NCBI GenBank assembly: GCA_020465985.1
Contig: JAANYP010003716.1
Span: 373,927-437,926 of the forward strand
Direction: 5' to 3'
Origin: Centrapalus pauciflorus
Lineage: Eukaryota; Streptophyta; Magnoliopsida; Asterales; Asteraceae
Length of the DNA: 64,000 bases
Made by a program: the position numbers and the translations under genes. Each line of letters opens with the position of its first letter. Positions within the stretch are counted from its first letter, which is position 1. The notes under the pieces were generated by a model. It searched no databases. It saw only the letters and a list, made by a program, of their open reading frames with translations, and had not been told where the DNA came from. Of this stretch, positions 34,062 through 45,644 are shown piece after piece.

Positions 34062-36104
34062 GTCACTCTTGATGAGATAGAATTGGATAATCTGTATAAC
34101 AGTCTAAGAGTGTTTGAGACTGAGATTGATGCTAAAAAGAAATCCTTTTCTTATAATCACAATACTGCTCTTCTGTCTTCTGAAAAATCTAATAACTGTG
34201 ATTCTTTCTCAGGTGGTGATGGCAACTCTGCTGAAACTCACTATGAGGCTTTTGTTGCCAATGATGGATTATTTGCTCTAAATGTTGAAGACTTGGAACA
34301 AATTCATCCAGATGATCTTGAAGAAATAGATTTAAAGTGGCAACATGCAATGCTGACCATGAGAGCCAAAAGATTTCTTAAAAGAACTGGAAGGACCAAC
34401 TTTCAAGCCAAAACAGAAGGCAAACCAGCTTTTGATAAATCAAAAGTGGAATGCTATAAATGTCATAAGCTTGGTCACTTTGCCAGAGAATGTAGATCTC
34501 AAGGTCAACAGCCATCAAGGACTTCACAGCCCATTCAAACATCATCATCAACAGCACTTGTCTCTCAAGAAGACAATGTGTTTGACTGGAGTGATCAGAC
34601 AGAGGAAGAATTTCAAAATCAAGCTCTAATGGCAGATGTCTCCTCCACTGAACTACCATTTGAGGTAAATTCTAAACTCTGCTCTCAATCATGCAAGAAT
34701 ATGGTTAAAAAGTACAGAGATCACAATGAGAGCATGTGCAAAACTTTAGCTAAGATGGAAGAAAGGAGATATGAATACATGCAAGCCATAGAAGATCTGG
34801 AAAAACAGATCAATGATTATAAGGATAATGAGATTCAAATGGGCTATGATAGAACCTATCATGAGTGGGAGAAAAAGGAACTAAATAAGAAAATAGAATC
34901 TCTGAATAAAAAGGTAGAAGAGACTGAACAAAAGGTGTTAGAGGCTAATAAGAAACTAGAATCTGTTAACATAGATCTAGGAAACTTTAAGTTAGCAAAT
35001 CAAAAGCTGGAACACCTAATGGAAGTCCAATTTAAAGATAGAGTGAAATCTCAGGTCAATCCCAAAGAAGGAATAGGATACAGAGCTACTCCACCTCCAT
35101 ACAATAACAAGTACATTCATCCAATGAGTGAAGTTGCTGATAGACTTGTCAATGAACCACTAGATGAGTCTATGACTGTTGTAGATCCTATCCTTGATAA
35201 CAGTCCTGAATTAAAGGAAGATAAGAGTCAAAATAGAGACTGTGACACAATGAGTGCACCCATAGAGGTCCAAGCTCCCAGTAAGAAAGGAAAAGAGAAG
35301 GTGAGTGTATGCAATGCTACTCCACAAGTTTCTGTACATTCTAACTGTAACACTGCATCTTCATCAAAAGGAAATAAAAGAGGTAAAACTGTTTCTGTCT
35401 GCACATGCCAAAAGCATGGTGTTCAAAAGTTTCCTAAACAACAGCAGGTAAGAGGAAATCAGAGAAAGAAGAACCAGAAATTGGCAGAAAAGTCTGGTTC
35501 TCAAATTCAAACTGTCAAAAGATGTTTTCACTGTGGAAGGAAGAATCACTTAGCCAAAAATTGTTTTTACAAACCAGCTGTTGCAAAACAGACTGTGCAT
35601 CACACAAAATCAAATCTTATTCAGGCAAAGCACTCAAAAGTGAAATCTTCCACAGCAGTTCCAAAGAAAACAGTTGATCACAGGTTTTCCAAAGTTAATA
35701 AAAAACAGTCTACACATCAAAAACAAGTTTTGGCAAAGCCTAAATCAAGTTTTAAACAAATATGGTGTGTCAAGGACAAATCTGATGCTCAAACTGCTAA
35801 TGCAAAAGATCAGACTGCTAAGACAAAATCTGATGCTGTTAGTGCAAAAACTGAAACTGTTAGCACTACAAACACAGCTCAAGCTGCTAAGCATCAATCT
35901 GGAACTGCTAGTGAATCATCTGAGACTGTTAGAAGGAAAGATGATCAAAATACCTGGATACCTCATATAATCACTAAATACTCTTCAAACACTCCATCAG
36001 TAGATCTCACAAAATATAAAAAGTCAAAAACAGTGTTTAGTTATGTCAATATACAAGGCCAACCCAAAACCAATTTGGTTTGGGTTTACTCCACTACTGA
36101 CTAA
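34062..36104 (+). pseudogene. Copia-2 gag, 5'-truncated
   Basis: The frame is open to the stop at 36104 but has no ATG near the leader. Leader sequence (…TTTTTCAAAGTC) runs directly into the codons for TLDEIELDNLY, which in Copia-1 lie about 195 codons into gag. The deletion of about 570 bp has AAAG/C microhomology at its junction. Remaining parts match Copia-1: zinc knuckle CYKCHKLGHFAREC, the long coiled coil, second knuckle CFHCGRKNHLAKNC, and the Ala/Thr/Val repeat tail. As in Copia-1, the stop lies about 60 nt past the first ATG of pol in the +1 frame. Confidence 0.88.
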
Positions 36105-39100
36105 GCTGTTGTTTGTGCAGGGCAACCACAGGTCCTCTCATAAAACAAGATGGCATTTGGACAGTGGATGCTCTAGGCACATGACAGGCAATTCTGAGTG
36201 CTTGTCAAATTTCAAAGTCTTTGATGGAGGATTTGTTGCATTTGGAGGCAACTCAAAAGGAGGTAAGGTTACAGGTAAGGGTACTGTTAATGCAGGCAAT
36301 ATGACATTCCATGATGTTTTGTATGTTGAACAGCTTAAGTACAATTTACTAAGTGTCTCTCAAATCTGTGATAAACAAAACATTGTTCTGTTCACAGATT
36401 CAGAGTGCATTGTTCTTTCAAAAGATTTCAAAGTTCCTGAAAATCTTGTTTTACTAAGAACACCAAGAAAGGACAATGCCTACTGTCTGGACACAGATCT
36501 TTTGACTAACTCAAATACTTTAAGCTGTTTGATATCCAAAGCATCATCCAATGAGTCTGCTCTTTGGCATAGAAGGATGTGTCACATGAACTTCAAGTCC
36601 ATGAATGCTTTAGTTAAAAAGAATCTGGTAAGAGGCTTACCACAAAAGGAGTTCATTTGTGATGATCATTGTGTAGCATGCCTTAAAGGTAAGCAACACA
36701 AAACTTCGCATAAGGCCAAAGAAATAAATTCAATCTCATCTGTTCTCCAGCTGCTTCATATGGATCTATTTGGTCCAACATCTGTTTTGAGTTTGAATAA
36801 AAGGGCATACTGTTTAGTCATTGTTGATGATTTCACCAGATTTACTTGGGTTTACTTTCTTAGGTCCAAAGATGAAACTGCTGAACTAGTTAAGTCTTTT
36901 ATCCTCAAGATAGAAAACCAATCCAATTCCAAAGTTAAGGTGATAAGATCAGACAATGGAACTGAATTCAAAAATCACATTCTAAACAGTTTCTGTGAGT
37001 CCAAAGGCATTGCTAGACAATATAGTGCACCAAGAACACCACAGCAAAATGGTGTAGCTGAAAGAAAGAACAGAACATTAATTGAGGCTGCTAGAACAAT
37101 GTTAGCTGATTCAAATCTGCCAATGACTTTCTGGGCAGAAGCTGTCAATACAGCCTGTTATGTTCTGAATAGGGTTCAAATTGTTTCTCAAGGAAAAACT
37201 CCCTATGAGTTGTTCCATAACAGAAGTCCCCTAATAGCTTTCTTCAAGCCTTTTGAATGCCCATGTACTATCCTTCACACTAAGACTCACTTAGGGAAGT
37301 TTGAAAGTAAGGCTGAAGAAGGATTCTTTGTAGGATACTCAAACCAAAGCAAAGCCTATAGAGTGTATAACAGTGTGTCTAAAACAATTGAAGAAAGTGC
37401 CAATGTTGAATTTAATGAAAATACTGCGAATATCAAAGGCACTGGTCCTGATTGGTTGTTTGATTTAGATTCACTAACAAATTCTCTGAGCTTTGTTGAG
37501 TATATTGCAGAAGCTGATGCATACAGGGTTGAAGCTGCTAACACAAATTCTCATGCTGCCAATACAATTTCTCAAGCTGTTGGCACAAAGTTTCAGACTG
37601 CTGCAGATTCACCAAGTTGGGATGCTTACACTACTCTACCACTTCTGTCTTGTGATCCTCCAGGGGTCCTGAATGCTCAACATGATACATATCCAGACAC
37701 TGAAGTGCCAATCCCAAGTTCTGAGAGGACAGCTCCAACACCAAGGGAAACAGTCCCAGATTCAAGTCAAGCTGCTCCAGAAGCTGAATCATTCACTGCT
37801 CCTGATAGAGATGATACAAATCTTGGATCCTCTTTTCAGACAGAGAGAGAGCCTACACTAAGAGTTCACAAGTATCATCCTCTCAATCAAATACTGGGTG
37901 ATCCAAGCACTCCTGTACAAACAAGGAAAATGGTTCAAAATGAGACTGCTGCTGCTGAACAAACAGTTCCTGAATTCAGCCTAGCTGCCTTTGAGAATGC
38001 CTGTTTCATGTCTCAACTAGAACCCAAAAAGGCATCAGAAGCATTAAAAGATTCATCCTGGATTGAAGCTATGCAGGAAGAGCTTCTACAGTTCAAAATT
38101 CAGAATGTATGGACTCTGGTGGATCTTCGTAAAGGTAAGAGAGCAATCGGTACAAGATGGGTGTTCAGAAACAAGAAGGATGAGAGAGGGATAGTCATCA
38201 AGAACAAAGCAAGACTAGTAGCACAAGGGTACACTTAAGAAGAAGGCATAGATTATGATGATGTATTTGCTCCAGTGGCAAGAATTGAAGCCATCAGACT
38301 ATTCTTGGCCTATGCAAGCTTCAAAGGTTTTAAAGTGAACCAAATGGATGTGAAGTCTGCTTTTCTGTATGGGACAATTGAAGAGGAGGTATATGTGTGT
38401 CAACCTCCTGGTTTTGAAGACTACAAGTATCCAGACAGGGTGTACAAGCTAGACAAGGCTCTCTATGGTCTCCATCAAGCCCCCAGAGCATGGTATGACA
38501 CTCTGTCATCATACCTTCTACAGAATGGATTCAAGAGAGGCACTCTGGACAAAACACTCTTCACTAAGTCTATCAAAGATGAGATTCTGCTTGTCCAAAT
38601 CTATGTTGATGACATCATCTTTGGCTCAACCAATGATTGTTTGTGTAAAGAATTTGAAGCTTTAATGCACAAAAAGTTTCAAATGAGTTCAATGGGAGAA
38701 CTCACTTTCTTTCTGGGATTACAAGTCAAGCAGAAGCCCACTGGTCTATTCATAAGTCAATCAAAGTATGTCAAAGACATACTGGAAAAGTTTGGCTATC
38801 AAGACACAAAGGTTGCAAGCACTCCGATGGATCCTCATAAACAGCTTCATACAGACAAAGACGGCATAGATGTGGACATTCATCTATACAGATCCCTTAT
38901 AGGATCTCTCATGTATCTAACATCTTCCAGACCTGATATTATGTTTGTTGTCTGTGTGTGTGCTAGGTTTCAATGCTCTCCAAAGGATTCTCACTTGGTT
39001 GTTGTTAAGTGAATCTTTAGATATCTTAAAGGCCAACCATATTTAGGCCTATGGTATCCTAAAGACTCTCTTTTTGAACTAACTGCTTATTCTGACAGTG

Positions 39101-39546
39101 ACTATGGTGGATGCAACATTGACAGGAAATCCACAACTGGTGGATGTCAATACTTAGGAGCAAGATTGGTCTCTTGGCAATGCAAAAAGCAAACAACTGT
39201 CTCCACATCATCCACTGAAGCAGAATACGTAGCAGCTGCAAGCTGCTGCTCCCAGGTAATGTGGATTCAAAATCAACTAAGAGACTATGGTATGAATTTC
39301 TTATCCACTCCTATTTATATTGACAATTCAAGTGCAATCAGCATTGTGCAAAACCCAGTGAAATTCCCAAAAACCAAGCATATAGAAATCAGATTTCACT
39401 TCATCAGAGACTGTAATGAAAAGAAGTTAATCCAAGTTACCAAAATACATACAGATGATCAGTTAGCTGATCTATTTACAAAACCTTTTGATGTAGGAAG
39501 GTTCACTTTCCTGGTATCAACTATTGGTATGGTAAACATGGATTAA
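36043..39546 (+). pseudogene. Copia-2 pol with two in-frame stops
   Basis: One frame from ATG 36043 to 39546, interrupted by TAA at 38236-38238 (CAA in Copia-1) and TGA at 39010-39012 (AGA in Copia-1). Protease DSG at about residues 40-42; integrase HHCC and core signatures HMDLFGP, RSDNGTEF and NGVAERKNRT; a Thr/Ser/Pro/Ala-rich linker; reverse transcriptase with YVDDIIFG intact; RNase H with YSDSDYGG and STSSTEAEY. The first stop falls at the front of the RT domain, so no active RT can be made without readthrough. Copia order PR-INT-RT-RH. Confidence 0.92.
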
Positions 39547-39888
39547 TTGATTTTCATTATTCTCTACTCAGTATGCATATTTAAGGGGGAGACACTGTTC
39601 CATTGAAAAGTTGCCTAATTTTAAACTAACAGCATGAGTATTTTCTCATGCTGCTAGTTCATTTTCTCGAACTGTTAGTTGTTTTCACTTGATCTGTCAA
39701 AATGTGCAGGGTATTTGGGTAATTTCTCAAATGTGTGCGCGGGACCCAACCTTTTCGAAACCTTTAAAGGTCCCGGTTTCGTTCAGTTGTAACTACCAGT
39801 TACATATTCTTCTTCAACGGCCTCTTGCTTTCTCTCTGAACGAATCACACATTCTTCTTTCAAACCCTAAACCGTCGTTTCTTTATCA
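39547..39888 (+). other. non-coding spacer between pol and accessory ORF, Copia-2
   Basis: About 340 bp. An internal purine tract (TTTAAGGGGGAGAC, about 39580-39593) resembles a second polypurine tract; four CTGYTAG-type motifs follow (about 39625-39680). Sequence near 39700-39890 may be the leader or promoter of the accessory ORF. Confidence 0.6.
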
Positions 39889-42687
39889 ATGGAGTTCGTA
39901 AAAGAACACAACTGCCTCCCATACACCCTAAAACACTCTGAACTTCAACTGTTTCATGCAATGATGGATTTCCTCAGGCACTCCCATATCCACTATGCCC
40001 TATCCATTAACCCTACTATATACATCTCCCATATTGAACAGTTTTGGAATCATGCATCTGTTCAAACCATCAATGGAGTGCCTACCCTCACATCCAAGAT
40101 TGATGGAACTGTCATCAATATCACTGAGGAATCCATCAGACATCACTTGCATCTTCAAGATGCCTCAGGTAAAACCGACCTATCCCTTCAAGCTCTACAT
40201 TTTGGTCTTCAAAATATTGGTTATAGGGATCCTGCTGATTCTTTTACTTTTCTTAAGGCACATTTTTCTCCAAAATGGAAATACCTTGTGCATATTATTC
40301 AGCAATGTTTAAGCCCCAAAAGAACTGGTTGGTCTGAGTTCTCTTCAAATATTGCCACTGCCTTAGTGTGCTTTTCTACTGGCCAACAGTTTAATTTTTC
40401 TAACATGATTTTTCAGGGGATGTTAAGGCATCATTCCCTAAAGAATGGGAAATTTCTAATGTATCCTAGGTTTTTGGCAGACATTATTGCACACACCTGC
40501 ACAACTCCACATTTACATAAACGGATACATGTTTCCCATAGGCACTCACTGTCTTCAATTAAAAGGCTGTTAAAGCCAAGTGCCAATTTTGTAAGCATTG
40601 ATGTTCCATTGCCTTCTGCAATGATGAACATCATCCCAAGAAACAGAGGAGAGGGTCCTGAGCAGGCTCAGCCTATCATTACTGCTACACCCCTAGGACC
40701 CCAACCCACTCCTCATGATACAAATATTCCATCTGATCCTTTTGACAAGCCATCCCCCCCACTAAAATTTTTATACAAAAGGAAAAGGGGACCAGGAGCT
40801 CCTTCCTCCTCCTCCCATCAACAAGAGCCATATATCCCTGTGTAGGAGGACACTTCTGCACAGAATATCCATAGGGAACCAATTGAGGATACTCCCATCC
40901 TCACTCAGGAGGTGAACATCTCATCAGAGATGGTTCATATGGGTTCTGTGGCTGGCACTACTGACGTCTCTGCACAAGAGGCACAGGACAGGCCCAACAT
41001 AGCTAAGACCACGCCCATGGCAACAGCAAGTGTGCAAACACAAGCTGGAAGTCCCCAGAACCAAGAAAAGAGGGGCCCAGAAGTTTCTACTTCTGGTCTT
41101 AACGTCAGTGATAGATCACGAGCACCTCAGGTGTTTTCTGATCTTGAGACAAGTCTGCAACTCATGCTATTGACGGATCCCAAGCTGAAACCTGTTGTAG
41201 CCATGTTGGAATATCAAATGTCCATCATTGCTGCACAGGGGGCTCAAATTTTTGCACTCAAACAAGCAGAGGCTGCTCAGAATAAGCGAATGGAGTATCT
41301 TCACAAAGGGTTCACCCTCTGTGGAAATAAACTTATGAAATTAGAGCAGATGATTCAAACCCAAGGGGCAAAGGTTATAGGTCCTTCTGACCAAACCAAT
41401 GCTTCCAAAAAGGGGGAGAATCAGGAGGTTCCCAAATCAGTTCAAGCAGCTCCAACAACAACAGTCCAAGCAGCATCAACAATTCCAGTTTCTAGGCTAG
41501 CAGTCCCAACAGCTTCTCAAGCTGTTAGCCTAGAAACTCAAGCTGCTTCTTCAAAAGCTACTGGAGTTGTGATCAGGGAAGGCATTCAAGCTCCATCAAG
41601 TACAGTCCAAGCTACATCATCTGCTGCAAAAGACAAGGGCAAGGGCATTCTCATTGAGTCTCCAAAGCATAAATTTTCCTCCAAAGAAGCCCAAATTGCC
41701 TTTGATGCTGAAGTTGCCAAAAGAATAGCAGAAGAACAGGACAAGGAATTAGATCAGCAAGCCCAAACCCCAATGGATGATGATGAGACTTTAGGTGATT
41801 ACTTAAAGGGGTTTGTGGTTAAACAAGGAGCAATGAAGAGAAAATTGCCAACAGGGCACTCCAAGGCTGAGCACAGAAGATTTCTAATCAATTTTGCCTT
41901 TGCAGCAGGTATTCCAAAGAAAATGGCTCAGTCCATGTCTACTGAAAGGCTGCAGGAGATCCATGACAAAGAAATGGAGAAAAGAAAGAAAACAAAAGTC
42001 TCTCCAGAAGCTCAATCAACCCAAGAAGTCCAATCATCAACGAAATCAGTCCAAACTGAAGCTGTTGCCAGTGCACCTGTTCCCACAGATCAAGCTGCTG
42101 TCTCTATTCCTTCATCTGTTAAGAGGGTGTTCTTTGAGCAACAAATGCAAAAGGCCATGGAGATAGAGAAGTTGATTGATCAATATGATTTCACAAAGCC
42201 TCAAATCAACTACTGGTTTGCTAAGTCACTGGATGACCGTGACTTGAGAATTAAGTTTGTGATAAGAAGAGAGTCTGGTCCTGAAGAAGAGTATGATACT
42301 TTTTGGCAAATAATTCAAAAGTTGACCAGAGATGAGCTGATAACTATGCACAACATTGGGTCTGTATCACAAGTTAGATCTTCTCTACCTCAAGTGAAAC
42401 AGGTCATCAGAAATTTGAAGTCCATTGTTGATCCTGAATTTATTAGAAAAGATATAGAGGATGCCAACAAGAAGGGATTGAAAATCAAGGAAGTTAATAT
42501 TTTTGTCAAATCCAGGACTTACAGAATCAAGTTCATAGATGGATCTGGTATGTTCTTTAATCTTGAGTTCTATGATCTTCCAAAGAATATACTACTCCAG
42601 ATGAAGTCTGTCAGAATATCTTGTGATAGAGATGAGCTAAAGAGAGAATTTTTGAAGGCTATAGATCAGAAACTTGCACAGTTATAA
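39889..42687 (+). pseudogene. accessory 3' ORF of Copia-2, one amber stop
   Basis: One frame of 933 codons from ATG 39889 to the stop at 42685-42687, interrupted only by TAG at 40843-40845, where Copia-1 has CAG. N-terminal ~245 residues form a folded-looking domain with HIHYALSINPTIYIS and WKYLVHIIQQCLSPKRTGWSEF. A Pro/Lys-rich basic stretch (about 295-312) follows. The middle (about 330-700) is Gln/Ala/Ser/Val-rich, with a predicted helix near QIFALKQAEAAQNKRM and a Lys-rich block. The C-terminal ~190 residues are a charged alpha/beta-looking domain. No zinc finger, membrane segment, signal peptide or enzyme motif seen. Resembles unnamed 3' ORFs of Asteraceae copia elements; function unknown. 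Confidence 0.78.
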
Positions 42688-42770
42688 GTTTTTGAAAGCC
42701 TTGGTTTGTAAATAACAGATTACTTATTCATTTCCATTTTTTTTAGAACTTAAAGTCTTGTGTAAAGAAC

Positions 42771-42787
42771 TTAAGTTAGGGGGAGAT
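42771..42787 (+). other. polypurine tract of Copia-2
   Basis: TTAAGTTAGGGGGAGAT immediately before the 3' LTR, identical to Copia-1. Confidence 0.85.
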
Positions 42788-43454
42788 TGTTGGGAAATAG
42801 TTTAAGTATGCTCAAACTGTTAGTTAGACTTCTCAGACTGTTAGTAGATTTTAAATGTAAATACAAAGTTCATGCTGCTAGTTGAAGAAACTCGAGCTGC
42901 CAGTGTAAAAGTTCAAGCTGCCAGAGCAAATCAACTCGAGCTGCTCTGCTCATGCTGTCAAGAGATTCAAGCTGCTCAACAGTTTCAGAAACAGAAAGTG
43001 CTGATTTTCAGGAAACACTATCTACATGAAGATTTCAGCATATCTACTATCAGAGAAGTCATCATTCGTCAAGGAAACATATCAAGAAGCAATATAAATA
43101 CCTAGAATAGGTGTTTCTATTATATAGGAGTTTTCTGCATATTTTGAGTCTGTAATTGCTTTATTGATTAAGTTTTCATAAGCCTCTAAGGTTGTAAAAC
43201 CCTAAGAACAGTCTGTGTTCTTCGTCTAATCAAACAGATTAGAGGTGATTGTAATCAGTGAATTCAGCAATACAAACAGTCTTGATTACTTCTTGTGTTT
43301 TTATTCATTATTGATTCTGAAAGTTTTTGTTAAAATAATTAAGTGTTATTCTGCAAACTTCTTGATTAAACTTTGATTCAAAGCAAGATTATTGATTTAT
43401 ACTCTGATAAATTCAAATCAGTTAGTCTTGGTAATTCAGATTTAGATCCTGTCA
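42788..43454 (+). repeat. 3' LTR of Copia-2
   Basis: 667 bp, TGTTGGG...CTGTCA, followed by TSD GTTTG at 43455-43459. Confidence 0.95.
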
Positions 43455-43459
43455 GTTTG

Positions 43460-43831
43460 CTTTTTTTTTTTTTTTTTGCAGTTTGGTTAATGTGAAATTG
43501 TTATCTGTAATGTGTTGGATTGTAAGGTTAATGTAGGTGTTGATGGTAATGTAGGTGATGGTGTGTTGGTTTGTAAGGTTATCTATAATGTTATCTATAA
43601 TGAATATTTTGAGTATTTGATTAATGAAACTTGATTATTGTTTTCTGTAATAAATCCATGATGAAATTCAAACCAAATTGAGTATAACCAATAATGAAAT
43701 TGAAACCAAATCTGGATGCAAAACACAAATCCATTCTTACATGTTCAGAATATAAACATAGCCATACCCAATGTTTACAAAAAAGCAGAACCTTAACATC
43801 CAAAGTTTATAAATCCATTAACCATAGATAG
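43460..43831. other. MULE spacer between convergent genes
   Basis: A T-run then AT-rich sequence between the end of the GRF gene (+) and the end of the transposase (-); probably their 3' untranslated regions. No further gene. Confidence 0.6.
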
Positions 43832-45644
43832 TTAACAAAAAAGTTTAAAACATAATTTCATTGCAGTTGCTGATTTGCTTGCTTTTTTGATTCCTTGACC
43901 TTTGCATGTCCTCTGGTTATGTCCTTCTTTCCCACACTTGGCACATGTCACGGTTCCATGTTTCTTTAAAAATCTTGAACAAGATGTAGTCTCTTCATTT
44001 GCAGACTTTCTTCTTTTTTTTCTTTGGTTTGCCCACTTGTGTATGGTGTAAAGGGGGTAGGAGGATTGTTGGAACATTTGACTTAGACCACATAAAAATT
44101 CCGTTGATGGGGTTGTCCTTGAAGCTATATACATGTTTCTAATTATATAATCTATTATATTGGGTTTACCCATTCTTCTGGCACTCCTTCATGTTCTCCA
44201 TTAAGTCTCATGTTCCAATGAGCGGCAACAACATGTTTGCATGGAATTTGTGATCTCCCATTTCCTACAAGTGCAAGTCTTCTGTTTCACATCAACAACA
44301 CACTAATTCCCCCATGGACCACTGACTTGAAATTTATCACTCCCATTCCATAAGGCAGTATACTGTCCAACCTCTTTTTTAATTGAGTCAAACAATCTAG
44401 TAGCAAATGGTGTCAAAGGTCCTTCACATTTGTCAACGACTTGTAAGGCATTAACAATTCTTTTCATGAGGTCTTTTCTAATATATTCCAATGATGTAAT
44501 AATAGGCTTGTCCCTAGCATCTACAAGTTGCCTATTAAATACCTCACATAAGTTGTTTAACAACACATCAATATGTACTCTACCTGTAAGTATATTAAAA
44601 TTAAGAAAATACATAAACAAATTGCAATGGAACATAATATATAAGTAAATAGTATGTAGGCCAGTGTTGTTACCAGAAAAATGAGCTCTACTCCAGTGTT
44701 TTGGTGGTATATTTGACAACCACAAAAAGGCATCTTGATTTAAATCTTTCAACTCATCCATTGCATGTTGAAATCCTTGCATAGTTGTTGCACTTACACA
44801 TTTCCACAGTAAGTTCTTATAGGCTTGGCCCCTCCACTTCCCCTTCATGTTCTCATGTATATGTCTTAGACAAAACCTATGTTCTGCACTAGGGAAAACA
44901 GATTCTAAAGCTTGAACAATACCCTGTTACACAAGAATCATGTTAGTTATATTATCCAATTTAGGTTACATGTTTAATACAAAAATTAATGGCATATTTA
45001 CCTTTTGCCTATCACTGATGAATGTAAAGTTTGAGTTCACTGCTAGATCCAGGTCATCACCAAGGCAAGTCAAAAACCATGTCCATGAGTCTTTGGTTTC
45101 AGCTTCCACAATGGCATAACAAACAGGATAAATGCCATTGTTTGGGTCCACACTGACTGCTGTTCACACTTGACCTGGAAATGAGCCTTTCATAAATGCC
45201 CCATCTAAACCAAGCATATCCTTACCAGCAGCTCTGAACCCATTCTTTAAGGCATCCAAACAAACATAGATCCTCTTAAAGACTCTTGTTTCCATATTTG
45301 TATGTGTCACATATTGTACCTCTAACTTAATTGTTGTTCCTGGGTTTGTGGTCATGAGTTCATGCACATAATCTCTCAATAAAGCATATTGTTGAGCATA
45401 ATCTCCTTGTAGTTGCCCCTTAGCTTTCCTATTTGCCCTGAATGCTTTCATTCTCGAAATGCCTATTTCAAACTTCTTCTGCATTTGATCTTGAATTGCA
45501 TTAACAGGTATGTCTGGATTACCTTCTACTTGATCCACAATTTCTTTTGAAAGAAACTCATAAGTACAAGCTTTTATAGATCTTGACTGGAGGAATTTGT
45601 GGTCATCAATTAATGTTTTGACCAAGCATGTCTCACTGCCGTTC
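43832..45644 (-). pseudogene. MULE transposase, C-terminal segment
   Basis: MuDR-type transposase continued from 54292-55933 across Gypsy-2. In order on the minus strand: pre-catalytic region (45164-45639); catalytic core start LGLDGAFMKG; an in-frame TGA at about 45163-45165 just before TAVSVDPNNGIYP; FISDRQK (second Asp); an intron (about 44926-45000, GTAAAT...ACAG); VQALESVFPS.EHRFCLRHI; another intron (about 44588-44680) inside RAHFSG|RVHIDVLLNN; DARDKPI; then a SWIM zinc finger TCTCRKWEIT with a frameshift right after it; and a final CCHC knuckle CAKCGKEGHNQRTC. Extra stop at about 44304. Dead copy. Confidence 0.87.

Larger units (their letters stand above)
33357..43454 (+). mobile_element. 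Ty1/copia retrotransposon Copia-2, same family as Copia-1
   Basis: Plus-strand element with LTRs 33357-34022 and 42788-43454 and a perfect TSD GTTTG (33352-33356, 43455-43459), inserted in exon 2 of the MULE GRF gene. The LTRs differ at about eight positions by eye (~1%), so the insertion is young. A deletion removed the start and first ~195 codons of gag; pol has two stops and the accessory ORF one. Confidence 0.96.
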
